Shown in pieces: positions 1 to 5,639 of a DNA stretch of 9,251 bases. How positions within the stretch are numbered: position 1 is the first letter of the stretch; each line of letters starts with the position of its first letter. The DNA comes from a bacterium (GTDB lineage Bacteria; Vulcanimicrobiota; CADAWZ01): the NCBI GenBank assembly GCA_024409025.1, contig JAKSUM010000026.1:1-9251 (forward strand), given 5' to 3'. Below the pieces are notes generated by a model, which searched no databases, had not been told where the DNA came from, and saw only the letters and a program-made list of their open reading frames with translations. A program made the translations under genes and the position numbers.

Positions 1-29
1 CAAGAACTCTTGTTTCAAAAAAAGGAATA

Positions 30-686
30 TTAGCAGGTATAAGATTTCATAGAAAAGATAAAGAGTATAATGGCAAAGTTTTTGATAGTTTTAAGGGACA
101 TCTTTTTCATCTTGTCCGCAACATTTTTGAGATCAAAGTTATATACGGAAAGATCAATATTCTGGCCGCTCTGCTTAGGAACGGTGATCATGGCATGGAA
201 AAAGTCACCTGAAATATCCCATGCAAGATATTCAGAGAGTGAATTAGGAACTGTAATCTTATATATGCTTTTCTGTTTTCCTGTTTCCAGCGTCTCTATA
301 ATAAGCTCATATTCAACCTGAAGCCCGTTTCCGGAAGCTTTTCCAAAGCCGAAAAGAGAAATGCCTTTTTTTGTCTCCGAGCGTACATAAGCTATTTTTG
401 CCCCATCCTCCGACATTTTTATAAAATGCCCATGGATCATAAGCAGATTATTATAAGGCAGATTATTCATCGGAACGATCTTTGAAGTTCCTGCAGGAAT
501 ATAGTAGCACAGACCAGATCCATGTATAAGAACAGCTCCGGAATCTGCGACCTCAGCGCCTGTCATATCGATCCCGTCAAGGGAATTTTCCCATACGGAA
601 CTCTCATCCCTCTTTAAGGATATGCGCCCGTCTTTTTCAACAATGCAATATTTTCCGTTGCTGCTGCCCCAAAAATTGTATCCCAT
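30..686 (-). CDS. Hypothetical protein, possible beta-propeller-like fold
   Basis: I do not recognise this 218-residue protein. It starts at an ATG with GAGAGGA five or so bases upstream, so translation is well supported. The first ~170 residues are beta-rich and polar, with short motifs such as NGKYCIVEKDGRISL and EDGAKIAYVRSE that resemble blades of TolB/WD-type propellers; this is only a resemblance and assigns no function. There is no signal peptide and no clear membrane segment in the main body. The last ~22 residues (after KMKKMSLKTIKN) are read from AT-rich DNA and look unlike the rest (a short hydrophobic run ending in Cys). The natural 3' end may therefore have been altered by a frameshift or rearrangement. 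Its start lies just past the IS200/IS605-like end at 725-928, which could have displaced its original promoter. Confidence 0.6.
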   Translation of the reverse strand: MGYNFWGSSNGKYCIVEKDGRISLKRDESSVWENSLDGIDMTGAEVADSGAVLIHGSGLCYYIPAGTSKIVPMNNLPYNNLLMIHGHFIKMSEDGAKIAYVRSETKKGISLFGFGKASGNGLQVEYELIIETLETGKQKSIYKITVPNSLSEYLAWDISGDFFHAMITVPKQSGQNIDLSVYNFDLKNVADKMKKMSLKTIKNFAIILFIFSMKSYTC

Positions 687-780
687 ACAATCCTCTCATA
701 GAAAATTTAATTATGCTTCTATATTTGACACTCCCCATAGCTAAAGCCAGAGGATTCTCACTTCAACGAAAACAGCGTGC

Positions 781-867
781 CTATTCCGAAGAATAGTACC
801 GGCTTACACTTTCTCCATGAGCGTATATTTCCGATTGCCCATCGGTATTTATACGCTTGTCGGGCAT
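781..867 (-). pseudogene. Possible tnpB C-terminal tail remnant
   Basis: A 28-codon minus-strand frame reads MPDKRINTDGQSEIYAHGES and continues VSRYYSSE to a TAG. The pattern TxGxxEIYAxGE resembles the low-complexity tails found after the zinc finger of some IS605-type TnpB proteins, and it lies in the expected place just before the right-end hairpin. Upstream, the same frame is broken by stops, and no zinc-finger CxxC or RDxNAA-type motif is visible. It overlaps the predicted RNA hairpins, so the reading could be coincidental. Confidence 0.25.
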
Positions 868-884
868 TTAGCCCATCAGCGTAT
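820..884. repeat. Three-arm inverted repeat, mutually exclusive stems
   Basis: The arm AGCGTATA (820-827) is perfectly complementary to TATACGCT (850-857), and the latter is also complementary to AGCGTAT (878-884). The middle arm can therefore pair left, enclosing CCGAT/ATCGG (831-845), or right, enclosing GGGC/GCCC (862-874), but not both. CATGAGCGTAT (816-826) and CATCAGCGTAT (874-884) form a near-perfect direct repeat (10 of 11). Confidence 0.8.
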
Positions 885-954
885 CTGCCTTATATCCCCA
901 TACCCAAATGCAGGGGGTTTTACGGCAGTTTGGATAATTCAAATACACGGGCAT

Positions 955-1239
955 CTACCCGAGTTCCGGCACCTCGTCAAAATCGTCCGTACCGGGCGAA
1001 GAGACCTCGAGGTAATACTGCTCTTTTATAACATCAGTCTCATCAAGCTTCTTGCTCAGAGATCTGCTAAGGAAAGCGCAGTCATCAGTCGTGACGCCGC
1101 CATCCTTATCTATTATTATTCTGAGGACGTTCTGGCCGTAATCCCTGACATAGTCGACAGATACGACATCCACTCCGCAGAACTCAGCCGTTTTGGCAAC
1201 AATAACCTTAACCTTTTTCATTTTTTCCGCAGAAACCAT
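955..1239 (-). CDS. rimP: RimP-like protein, N-terminal domain only
   Basis: The 94-residue product matches the N-terminal domain of the 30S assembly factor RimP. Residues 20-31 (CGVDVVSVDYVR), the strand VLRIIIDKDGGVT (38-50), DDCAFLSRSLSKKLDE (52-67) and the hallmark YLEVSSPG (76-83) all fit. A usual RimP is about 150 residues and continues after SSPG with LDRPL and a C-terminal SH3-like domain. Here it ends with an acidic TDDFDEVPELG tail. The ATG follows AAGGAG with a 5-nt spacer. RimP usually precedes nusA-infB, but here the gene stands alone behind its own promoter and a structured attenuator-like leader. Directly after the stop lies the IS605-like remnant, so the gene may have been truncated by insertion and deletion, or it may be a natural one-domain paralogue. 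The domain assignment is firm; function as a ribosome maturation factor is uncertain. Confidence 0.8.
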   Translation of the reverse strand: MVSAEKMKKVKVIVAKTAEFCGVDVVSVDYVRDYGQNVLRIIIDKDGGVTTDDCAFLSRSLSKKLDETDVIKEQYYLEVSSPGTDDFDEVPELG

Positions 1240-1422
1240 AAAAACTCCTTAGCAAAAGAAAAGAGTGGGGTATCCCACTCTGTAAATTGCAGAGATTAAA
1301 TTTTAACAGAAAGCCTATATGCTTTTCCATGGCGAACCTTCAGGCTACATAAGCTGAAGTCTTATGCCATATTATGATAAAAGACCGGAATTCCGTTCTG
1401 TAAGGCGGGAAATCCGGTTCTC
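1240..1422 (-). ncRNA. Structured 5' leader or small RNA upstream of rimP-like gene
   Basis: This gene-free stretch follows a strong promoter and folds extensively on the minus strand. In 5' to 3' order it contains: ACCGGA/TCCGGT (1413-1418 with 1384-1389, enclosing a further imperfect stem); ATGGC/GCCAT (1366-1370 with 1329-1333) enclosing CTTCAG/CTGAAG (1354-1359 with 1338-1343); AAAGC/GCTTT (1310-1325); CTCTG/CAGAG (1290-1294 with 1278-1282); and the terminator hairpin. CATAAG/CTTATG (1361-1366 with 1348-1353) is a competing stem that would break the CTTCAG/CTGAAG helix. The layout of promoter, leader with alternative folds, terminator and SD is that of a cis-regulatory attenuator or riboswitch. 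Alternatively it is a free RNA of about 165 nt. I recognise no known riboswitch class. Confidence 0.5.
1254..1281 (-). terminator. Intrinsic terminator/attenuator before rimP-like gene
   Basis: On the minus strand AGAGTGGG, loop ATAC, CCCACTCT is followed by TTTCTTTT. The 8-bp GC-rich stem (1262-1269 with 1274-1281) and U-tract face into the gene that starts at 1239. The first four bases of the 5' arm also belong to a CTCTG/CAGAG hairpin (1278-1294), which would act as an anti-terminator. The gene's SD (AAGGAG, complement at 1245-1250) lies just beyond the U-tract. Confidence 0.75.
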
Positions 1423-1429
1423 GAGTACT

Positions 1430-1458
1430 ATTATATAGTAACAGCAGGAATAAGTCAA
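1430..1458 (-). promoter_or_regulatory. Sigma70-type promoter TTGACT-17-TATAAT
   Basis: On the minus strand the -35 box TTGACT (complement at 1453-1458) and -10 box TATAAT (complement at 1430-1435) are separated by exactly 17 nt. This is one mismatch from consensus overall. The expected start of transcription is near 1421-1423. The promoter begins only a few bases after the T-run of the upstream terminator, marking a clean transcription-unit boundary. Confidence 0.85.
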
Positions 1459-1461
1459 GAG

Positions 1462-1506
1462 TGAAGAAAATGCCTTTCGGCATCTCCCGTTTTATGTAGG
1501 CGGGAG
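1462..1506 (-). terminator. Tandem-hairpin intrinsic terminator after zinc-ribbon gene
   Basis: On the minus strand CTCCCG/CGGGAG (1501-1506 with 1484-1489) is followed at once by ATGCC-GAAA-GGCAT (1470-1483) and then TTTTCTTC. The second hairpin, with its GNRA-type loop and U-run, is a good Rho-independent terminator. It sits 11 nt past the stop codon region of the zinc-ribbon gene and directly upstream of the next promoter. Confidence 0.8.
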
Positions 1507-1517
1507 TATCTTCAAGC

Positions 1518-2021
1518 TTACATAATGTTAGAGGATATCTCTATATATTCTTCCTCTATCTTTCTTCTGTTCTCCCTGTTAATCCTCATTGCCTCATTTA
1601 TGCGCTCATTTCCGTCGAATATGAGTCCCATACCATGGGATATGTTTACGGGATCTCCGTCCTCAGTGTATCTCAGCAGGAATTCAAGCCCCTCATTATA
1701 CATATCTATGCCCTGATAGCCCATGTTGAGCTCGTCAGCAAATTCCTCGTATGATTCCTCAGGAATCTCGACCTCTCTTATTTCCTGTTCCTTCTGAGCA
1801 AGAACATTTATCGTGTCATGCAAAAATCTGGCGTAATCATCAATTGACATGGCTCCGGCAAGAACGCTGTCAGACGCCGCCTTTATCTGCATATATCTAT
1901 CAGTAACCTTTGCCGGCGGTGCCGAGCTTGTCATCTGACTGAGTTTATGTATAGGCGTTTTGCAGTTCATGCATACGGTAGCCGTTTCAGGATTGTCATG
2001 ACCGCACATAAGACAAAGCAT
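1518..2021 (-). CDS. Zinc-ribbon protein with helical C-terminal region
   Basis: A 167-residue protein opening with a compact zinc ribbon: C3-x2-C6 and C17-x2-C20 (MLCLMCGHDNPETATVCMNC), which should bind one zinc ion. A Ser/Pro/Ala-rich linker follows. The rest is predicted largely helical and acidic, ending in a charged run rich in Arg, Glu and Asn (residues ~140-160, EAMRINRENRRKIEEEYIEI) that could form a coiled coil or protein-protein surface. There is no signal peptide or membrane segment, so it is probably cytosolic. The ATG is preceded by AAAGGA with an 8-nt spacer. It lies 69 nt downstream of the AMMECR1-domain gene, with a weak terminator between. A possible weak promoter (TTGAGC, 17 nt, TATTTT) overlaps that terminator. 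I know no specific function for this architecture. Confidence 0.75.
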   Translation of the reverse strand: MLCLMCGHDNPETATVCMNCKTPIHKLSQMTSSAPPAKVTDRYMQIKAASDSVLAGAMSIDDYARFLHDTINVLAQKEQEIREVEIPEESYEEFADELNMGYQGIDMYNEGLEFLLRYTEDGDPVNISHGMGLIFDGNERINEAMRINRENRRKIEEEYIEISSNIM

Positions 2022-2052
2022 TTCAAATATCCTTTCAAAAAGAAAACTAGTT

Positions 2053-2072
2053 TAAAAAATATCTTTCGATAT
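2053..2072 (-). terminator. Weak intrinsic terminator after AMMECR1-domain gene
   Basis: On the minus strand ATATC-GAAA-GATAT is followed by six T residues. The stem is only 5 bp and AT-rich, so termination is probably partial. The GAAA loop is the same as in the terminator at 1470-1483. Confidence 0.5.
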
Positions 2073-2090
2073 ATAAAAGCTCAATTCCTT

Positions 2091-2660
2091 TCACATCTCC
2101 AAATTGTCATCCTCAGAAAACACGTCCGCAGTGAATGTGTATATATCGGCAGCTCCTGAACGCCACGAATCCTTTGGAAGCCCGGCCTTACTCTCACAGA
2201 GGCTGTCCAAAAATTCATCCCTGCTCCATCCGGTCTCAGCCGCAACCTGCGGCAGATATACGCCCTGACGGTCTCCCTTTCGGACAATTACCCCATGCCT
2301 GCCCATAATTATATTATAAGGCTTCTTCTCAAGCCTCGGTTCGGACATAACAGAAATCTCAATCCTTATATCCTTCATTTCCCTTCTTGTCACCGGACGA
2401 AATCTCGGATCTCTCGAAGCTGAAGAGACGGCAAGAGACGAAACAGCCTTGTACAGAGGCTCAAAGCCGGTGATATATCCAATGCATCCCCTCAGCAGGC
2501 CATTAATTTTAAGAGTTACAAAGAGGCCCCTACTCTCAGAAAGCTCCGGCTCAGAAGGAGCTTCGAATTCAAGCGTTCTTCCGTCATAAACATATTCCTC
2601 AACAGCCTTCCGCGCCATAGAAAGCAGAATCCTGCCGCATTCGGACGAAAATCCCGACAT
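2091..2660 (-). CDS. amrA: AMMECR1-domain protein (AmrA family)
   Basis: The 189-residue product is a single AMMECR1 domain, the usual size for bacterial and archaeal members. Recognisable parts are LFVTLKINGLLRGCIGYI (47-63) with the family hallmark LRGCIG, then the helix region ending SRDPRFRPV (82-90), IRIEISVMSEP (98-108), the glycine-rich HGVIVRKGDRQGVYLPQVA (122-140) and WSRDEFLDSLCESKAGLP (145-162). The biochemical role of the family is not established. In many genomes it is encoded with a MEMO-family protein and a radical SAM protein (AmmeMemoRadiSam system), but neither partner is in this window. The start is the ATG at 2660, which has GGAGGA four bases upstream, rather than an in-frame ATG at 2681 that has no SD. 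It is preceded by the terminator of the MBL gene, so it needs its own promoter or readthrough; I see no convincing promoter. Confidence 0.88.
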   Translation of the reverse strand: MSGFSSECGRILLSMARKAVEEYVYDGRTLEFEAPSEPELSESRGLFVTLKINGLLRGCIGYITGFEPLYKAVSSLAVSSASRDPRFRPVTRREMKDIRIEISVMSEPRLEKKPYNIIMGRHGVIVRKGDRQGVYLPQVAAETGWSRDEFLDSLCESKAGLPKDSWRSGAADIYTFTADVFSEDDNLEM

Positions 2661-2663
2661 AAA

Positions 2664-2669
2664 TCCTCC
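2664..2669 (-). promoter_or_regulatory. SD fixing the AMMECR1-domain gene start
   Basis: GGAGGA on the minus strand, three bases before the ATG at 2660. It lies inside the seven-codon extension that would result from using the ATG at 2681, so the shorter start is favoured. Confidence 0.75.
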
Positions 2670-2690
2670 ACTATCATGCAAAATTAGTCA

Positions 2691-2722
2691 AATTAAAACA
2701 GAGCCCGATGTTTCAGGCTCTG
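2691..2722 (-). terminator. Intrinsic terminator of the MBL-gene operon
   Basis: On the minus strand CAGAGCC (2716-2722) pairs perfectly with GGCTCTG (2699-2705) across a 10-nt loop and is followed by TTTTAATT. It begins about 20 nt after the MBL stop codon and is probably the end of the long upstream transcription unit. Confidence 0.8.
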
Positions 2723-2741
2723 AAAAATACGTTAAAACAGA

Positions 2742-3428
2742 CTAGCCGTTTTCAAGAATCTTGACTGATGTCGTTGCAGGAAGGGAATAGCTGTCGACCT
2801 GAGTTGCAAGAGCATAAAGGTACTCTGTGTTATTTTTGCCAATCTTCTCAACAAAATTCTCGACAGGCTCCTCAAGCCATGATATGTATTCCGTCATTTT
2901 TGTCTTGTAATGCATCGGGAAAACAATTTTTGCCTTGAGCTGGTTCACAACAAGAACCGCGTCAGAAGAAGTGAGAACGGTGCCGCCTCCAACAGGGCAG
3001 AAAAGAACGTCAACATCGCCGATCCATTCTATCTCCCTCTCCGTAAGAACAGTTCCGAGATCTCCAAGATGACAGAATTTCATACCGTCCATATACCACA
3101 TGAATATGGTATTGGGCCCTTTCTTCTTTCCAATAAACTTGTCATGGTATGACGGGAACGCCTTAAAAGCAAGAAGCTCCTTAGTCCTATCAACATTCAC
3201 TTCAAACTCAGCCGTAAAGTCGTTTGTTCTTTTGAGTATAACAGGATTGCCGTTAACTCTCCATCCGGCATTATGATCGCCATGCTCATGGCTCTGCAGG
3301 ACTACATCGGCCGATATTAGAGGGAAAGTATATGGAATCGACTTGCCATATGGATCCGTTATGATAGCGGAGCCCTTCGAAGATCCAATATAATAAGAGC
3401 TGTGACCTAAATATCTGATATTCGGCAT
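2742..3428 (-). CDS. MBL-fold metal-dependent hydrolase
   Basis: A 228-residue metallo-beta-lactamase-fold protein, close in length and layout to UlaG/UPF0173-like soluble hydrolases. It opens with IRYLGHSSYYI (4-14) and DPYG (25-28). The metal-binding motif SHEHGDHN gives H47, H49, D51 and H52 (HxHxDH). SYHD (H95), HLGDLG (H120, D123) and FPMHYKT (H173) supply the other usual ligands, so the active site looks complete. The substrate cannot be told from sequence; the family includes phosphodiesterases and lactonases. There is no signal peptide, so it is presumably cytosolic. The ATG follows AAGGGG with a 6-nt spacer, and this SD overlaps the stop region of the DUF6812-like gene 10 nt upstream, indicating co-transcription and probable translational coupling. 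Confidence 0.85.
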   Translation of the reverse strand: MPNIRYLGHSSYYIGSSKGSAIITDPYGKSIPYTFPLISADVVLQSHEHGDHNAGWRVNGNPVILKRTNDFTAEFEVNVDRTKELLAFKAFPSYHDKFIGKKKGPNTIFMWYMDGMKFCHLGDLGTVLTEREIEWIGDVDVLFCPVGGGTVLTSSDAVLVVNQLKAKIVFPMHYKTKMTEYISWLEEPVENFVEKIGKNNTEYLYALATQVDSYSLPATTSVKILENG

Positions 3429-3438
3429 ATTAAACCCC

Positions 3439-3690
3439 TTAAATGCTTACTGAAGGCGCAATCATAACAACCTGAGTCTTATTTATCGCTATGAAATCCA
3501 AAGAATCAAGCGGGGCGTCTCCAGCTATTTCATATATGGTAGCATTTGTTACAGGAATAAAATCCCTGTCTTTTTTATTTATCTCGTCAATCAGCCTTCC
3601 TCCGGGCACTACATGCAATTCACCCTCAACTCTGTATGAAGATGTCAGAAGAATAACCGGCACTTTTTCCTTAGGAACTCTAAGAGCCAT
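3439..3690 (-). CDS. Small DUF6812-like protein
   Basis: An 83-residue protein with no enzymatic motif. The order VPKEKVPVILLTSSYRVEGE, then VVPGGRLIDEINKKDRDFIP, VTNATIYEI and FIAINKTQVVMIAP looks like the DUF6812 family of small all-beta proteins; this is a recollection of the family pattern, not a search result. The predicted fold is a string of short beta strands around the conserved RLxDxxNKKxRDFIPV core, and the function is unknown. It sits 10 nt upstream of the MBL hydrolase with an overlapping SD, so the two are probably made together. The 74 nt upstream, between it and the ArgRS-like gene, is very AT-rich. I see no clear terminator there and only poor -10-like sequences (GATAAT at ~3710). 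Confidence 0.7.
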   Translation of the reverse strand: MALRVPKEKVPVILLTSSYRVEGELHVVPGGRLIDEINKKDRDFIPVTNATIYEIAGDAPLDSLDFIAINKTQVVMIAPSVSI

Positions 3691-3764
3691 ATATTAATCC
3701 GCCTTTCATTATCTTAAATTAAATAATTTTCTAAATTCAATTCTCAAAGATTTGAAAAAATCCT

Positions 3765-5639
3765 TCATGGCCTGCGTATACGGGATTTGCCGCCGACAAA
3801 CAAAGGCCTGAGCCTTACCGTTATGCTTCTTACTGCGGCTGCCAGAACGGCCCTTGCAGACACGTATTCCCTGCCTCCGGAAAACATCTTTTCCGAATCA
3901 TACCAGGAATTAAAGCACCCTATAAGCTTTTTCATATAATCATACAGGCTGCCTATATTAAAGTTCTCAGCAACATCGCATATAAGTGACGGATATATTA
4001 TCGCATGCTTTATAAGCCTTATCTCACTATCCTCGGACAGGACTGCAAGATCCTTGGAGGCTATCGTTTTCAGCTCAGGCATATATCCGAGCCTTGAAGC
4101 CTCCTTAATAACGGTATCCATCCTCAAAAGCGCCTCGTTTATTTCGCGCATTGCGGTATTTTTATCCATGCAGTCAATCGTCAAAGGAAGCTGCGGCCCC
4201 TTTTTCATATTCTCCGCCATATAGCCGTCATCAGCAATAGCGGCAGACACATCGGCAAGAGACGCGCTCTCGCCCTTCTGCATGTCATTCTTTCTGGGGA
4301 AATTCTTAAGAGAAACCTGTTCAACCCCTATCGTCTTAAGCCTTCCTTCCTCATATCCGAGAAAACTCAAAGCGCAGGCATACTTGCTGTAAATGCCAAA
4401 AGCCTCATCTGAAGGCCTTACAAGAAAAACCTCGTCAGCCCCGCCCTTCAGCTTGGATATAATCAGGGCAAGATCCGCAAGATATTCGGAAGGCTCTCCT
4501 CCGGGAAGCATAAAAAGCCTGTCACAGACATCTCCGAATGAAGAGCTCCTAAGCCATATCTGAGACGATATCGGATAAACGCTTCTCTCCATATCGGTAA
4601 CCGCTTCCAAATCGTCAACGGAGCCGTCAGGGCCGCCAGCGCGCCTTATGTCAGCAGGCTGCCAAAATCTGTAAGCCCTTGTGAAGCTGTCAAAGGCGGC
4701 TCTGACGGCCCGCTTTGAGTCACCGCCCTTCAGAGTCCTGAAATCCTCCTTATGGCCGCATATCCAGTAATTTACAGGAACAGCCTCCTCCTCATATAGA
4801 AGCCCCTTATCCCGAAAAGCAGCGGTTATCTCGCTGTACAGCCCCCGTATCCCCTCAAAGGATGAGGTGGATGAATGCTTTTTCATATTCACGCCCATGG
4901 ATGAGCAGGCGGCCTTAATTCCAGAAAGAAGAAATGAAGGAAGCATATCCTTTATAACCGATATTCTGCCTGGCCTGTCGGCATACATGTAATCAGCGCC
5001 GCATAATCTTATAACCTCTTTTGCGATTCCTACGGAATATCTGCCCCTGAAGCCGTATGAATGGCCTGCGTGAGAATCTCCGAGAAGCTCCCTGTACCGG
5101 TGCTCCGCAGCAGCCGCAGACAACCAGAGCGATTCCCCGCTGCACATCTCGCAAAGCCCGATGGAAGCCCTGTAGCCGGCAAGCGAAAGAACCCTCTTCA
5201 TGACGGCGCTTACGGCAATCACCCTTCCGTCATCAGCACTCAGCTGCCCTATTGAGGAGGTGGTCATAAGAACCTCGGCTTTTTTCCCGAATCCGAAGCT
5301 GTAAGGGGCAAACTTCTCATCCTTCTTTATAATGGCGCCAAGAGCATAATATATGGACTCCTTCTCAAGGGCAACATTTATAAATCCGTTAGGGCTTGCC
5401 TTTATAAACCTGCAGAACTGCGGGAGGCTGTCAACAGCCCCGACAATGGCGGAAGAAACATCCGGAGGCTCCATTCCCCAATCATTAGCTATTATTATCG
5501 CTATGGTTGATGAATAGTCCCCCAGCTTGTCGTCATTACATACATCAAGGGTTATGGGGAAAAAGCCTTCAGTATCCCTATCCGGAAACGCCTTCCTTAT
5601 GGCGTTTATCAGAATAAGCTCAACTTTCCTTCTGTACAT
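3765..5639 (-). CDS. Arginyl-tRNA synthetase paralogue, catalytic motifs lost
   Basis: The 624-residue protein follows the class I ArgRS layout throughout: an ArgRS N-terminal domain (DDKLGDYSSTIAIIIANDWG, 36-55; ASPNGFINVAL, 81-91), a Rossmann catalytic region (~120-460, including WLRSSSFGD at 362-370 and the LALI-x12-DEVFLV stretch) and a C-terminal DALR anticodon-binding-like domain (~500-615). Yet each catalytic signature is replaced. The HVGHGR-type motif reads SADDGR (134-139), with both histidines gone. The GADHHG-type motif reads RPSDEAFG (408-415). The KMSK loop reads NDMQKGES (451-458). Aminoacylation is therefore very unlikely. It presumably has a scaffold, RNA-binding or regulatory role, and the genome must encode a true ArgS elsewhere. 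The ATG abuts the HtrA stop codon (TAAATG) with no visible SD, suggesting translation coupled to HtrA. ArgRS is usually ~550-600 residues. No frameshift is seen. Confidence 0.8.
   Translation of the reverse strand: MYRRKVELILINAIRKAFPDRDTEGFFPITLDVCNDDKLGDYSSTIAIIIANDWGMEPPDVSSAIVGAVDSLPQFCRFIKASPNGFINVALEKESIYYALGAIIKKDEKFAPYSFGFGKKAEVLMTTSSIGQLSADDGRVIAVSAVMKRVLSLAGYRASIGLCEMCSGESLWLSAAAAEHRYRELLGDSHAGHSYGFRGRYSVGIAKEVIRLCGADYMYADRPGRISVIKDMLPSFLLSGIKAACSSMGVNMKKHSSTSSFEGIRGLYSEITAAFRDKGLLYEEEAVPVNYWICGHKEDFRTLKGGDSKRAVRAAFDSFTRAYRFWQPADIRRAGGPDGSVDDLEAVTDMERSVYPISSQIWLRSSSFGDVCDRLFMLPGGEPSEYLADLALIISKLKGGADEVFLVRPSDEAFGIYSKYACALSFLGYEEGRLKTIGVEQVSLKNFPRKNDMQKGESASLADVSAAIADDGYMAENMKKGPQLPLTIDCMDKNTAMREINEALLRMDTVIKEASRLGYMPELKTIASKDLAVLSEDSEIRLIKHAIIYPSLICDVAENFNIGSLYDYMKKLIGCFNSWYDSEKMFSGGREYVSARAVLAAAVRSITVRLRPLFVGGKSRIRRP

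Larger units (their letters stand above)
725..928 (-). mobile_element. Remnant right end of an IS200/IS605-family element
   Basis: Read on the minus strand, this segment finishes with GAATCCTCTGGCTTTAGC followed by TATGGGGAGTGTCAA. That is a C-rich arm, a short GCTTTA-type loop, a GGGGAG arm and then GTCAA, the typical arrangement at the right end of IS200/IS605 (IS1341-type) elements, where the hairpin lies beside the cleavage site. The terminal hairpin is at 733-753 (CCTC pairs GGGG with one wobble; TGGCT pairs AGCTA). No intact tnpA or tnpB is present: only a 28-codon frame at 781-867 might be a tnpB tail. The element could be a decayed right end left by a deletion, or a miniature non-autonomous derivative whose left hairpin is at 885-928. 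The left boundary is a guess. The family assignment rests on the terminal motif as I remember it, not on a search. Confidence 0.6.
725..928 (-). ncRNA. Omega-RNA-like structured RNA (candidate)
   Basis: In IS605-type elements the RNA guide of TnpB is made from the right end, and its 3' guide is the flanking DNA. Here the minus strand can fold, in 5' to 3' order, into: CTGCC/GGCAG (924-928 with 885-889) enclosing a C4/G4 stem; GGGC-TAAAT-GCCC (862-874); a long stem AGCGTATA/TATACGCT (850-857 with 820-827) enclosing CCGAT/ATCGG; CTATTC-TTCG-GAATAG (781-796), which closes a very stable UUCG tetraloop; and the terminal right-end hairpin (733-753). Any guide would be the minus-strand sequence starting at 724 (ATATAGAAGCATAATT). 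There is no TnpB gene in the window. A structured but inactive remnant is equally possible. Confidence 0.45.

Noticed and set aside
816..884. CRISPR-like repeat
   Set aside because: Only two near-direct 11-nt copies exist and they are arms of inverted repeats, not regularly spaced repeats with spacers.
777..1299. Plus-strand frames of 84 and 160 codons
   Set aside because: They run antisense to the RimP-like gene and through the hairpin-rich IS605-like end, with no SD and no family-like composition; the minus-strand reading explains the region.
1328..1370. tRNA-like element (GGTTCG on the minus strand near a stem)
   Set aside because: There is no acceptor stem, anticodon arm or properly spaced T-arm; it is part of the leader hairpins.
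1383..1419. Separate terminator at the very start of the leader (ACCGGA/TCCGGT then CTTTTATC)
   Set aside because: It would end transcription within ~45 nt of the promoter and its T-run is short; treated as the first leader hairpin instead.
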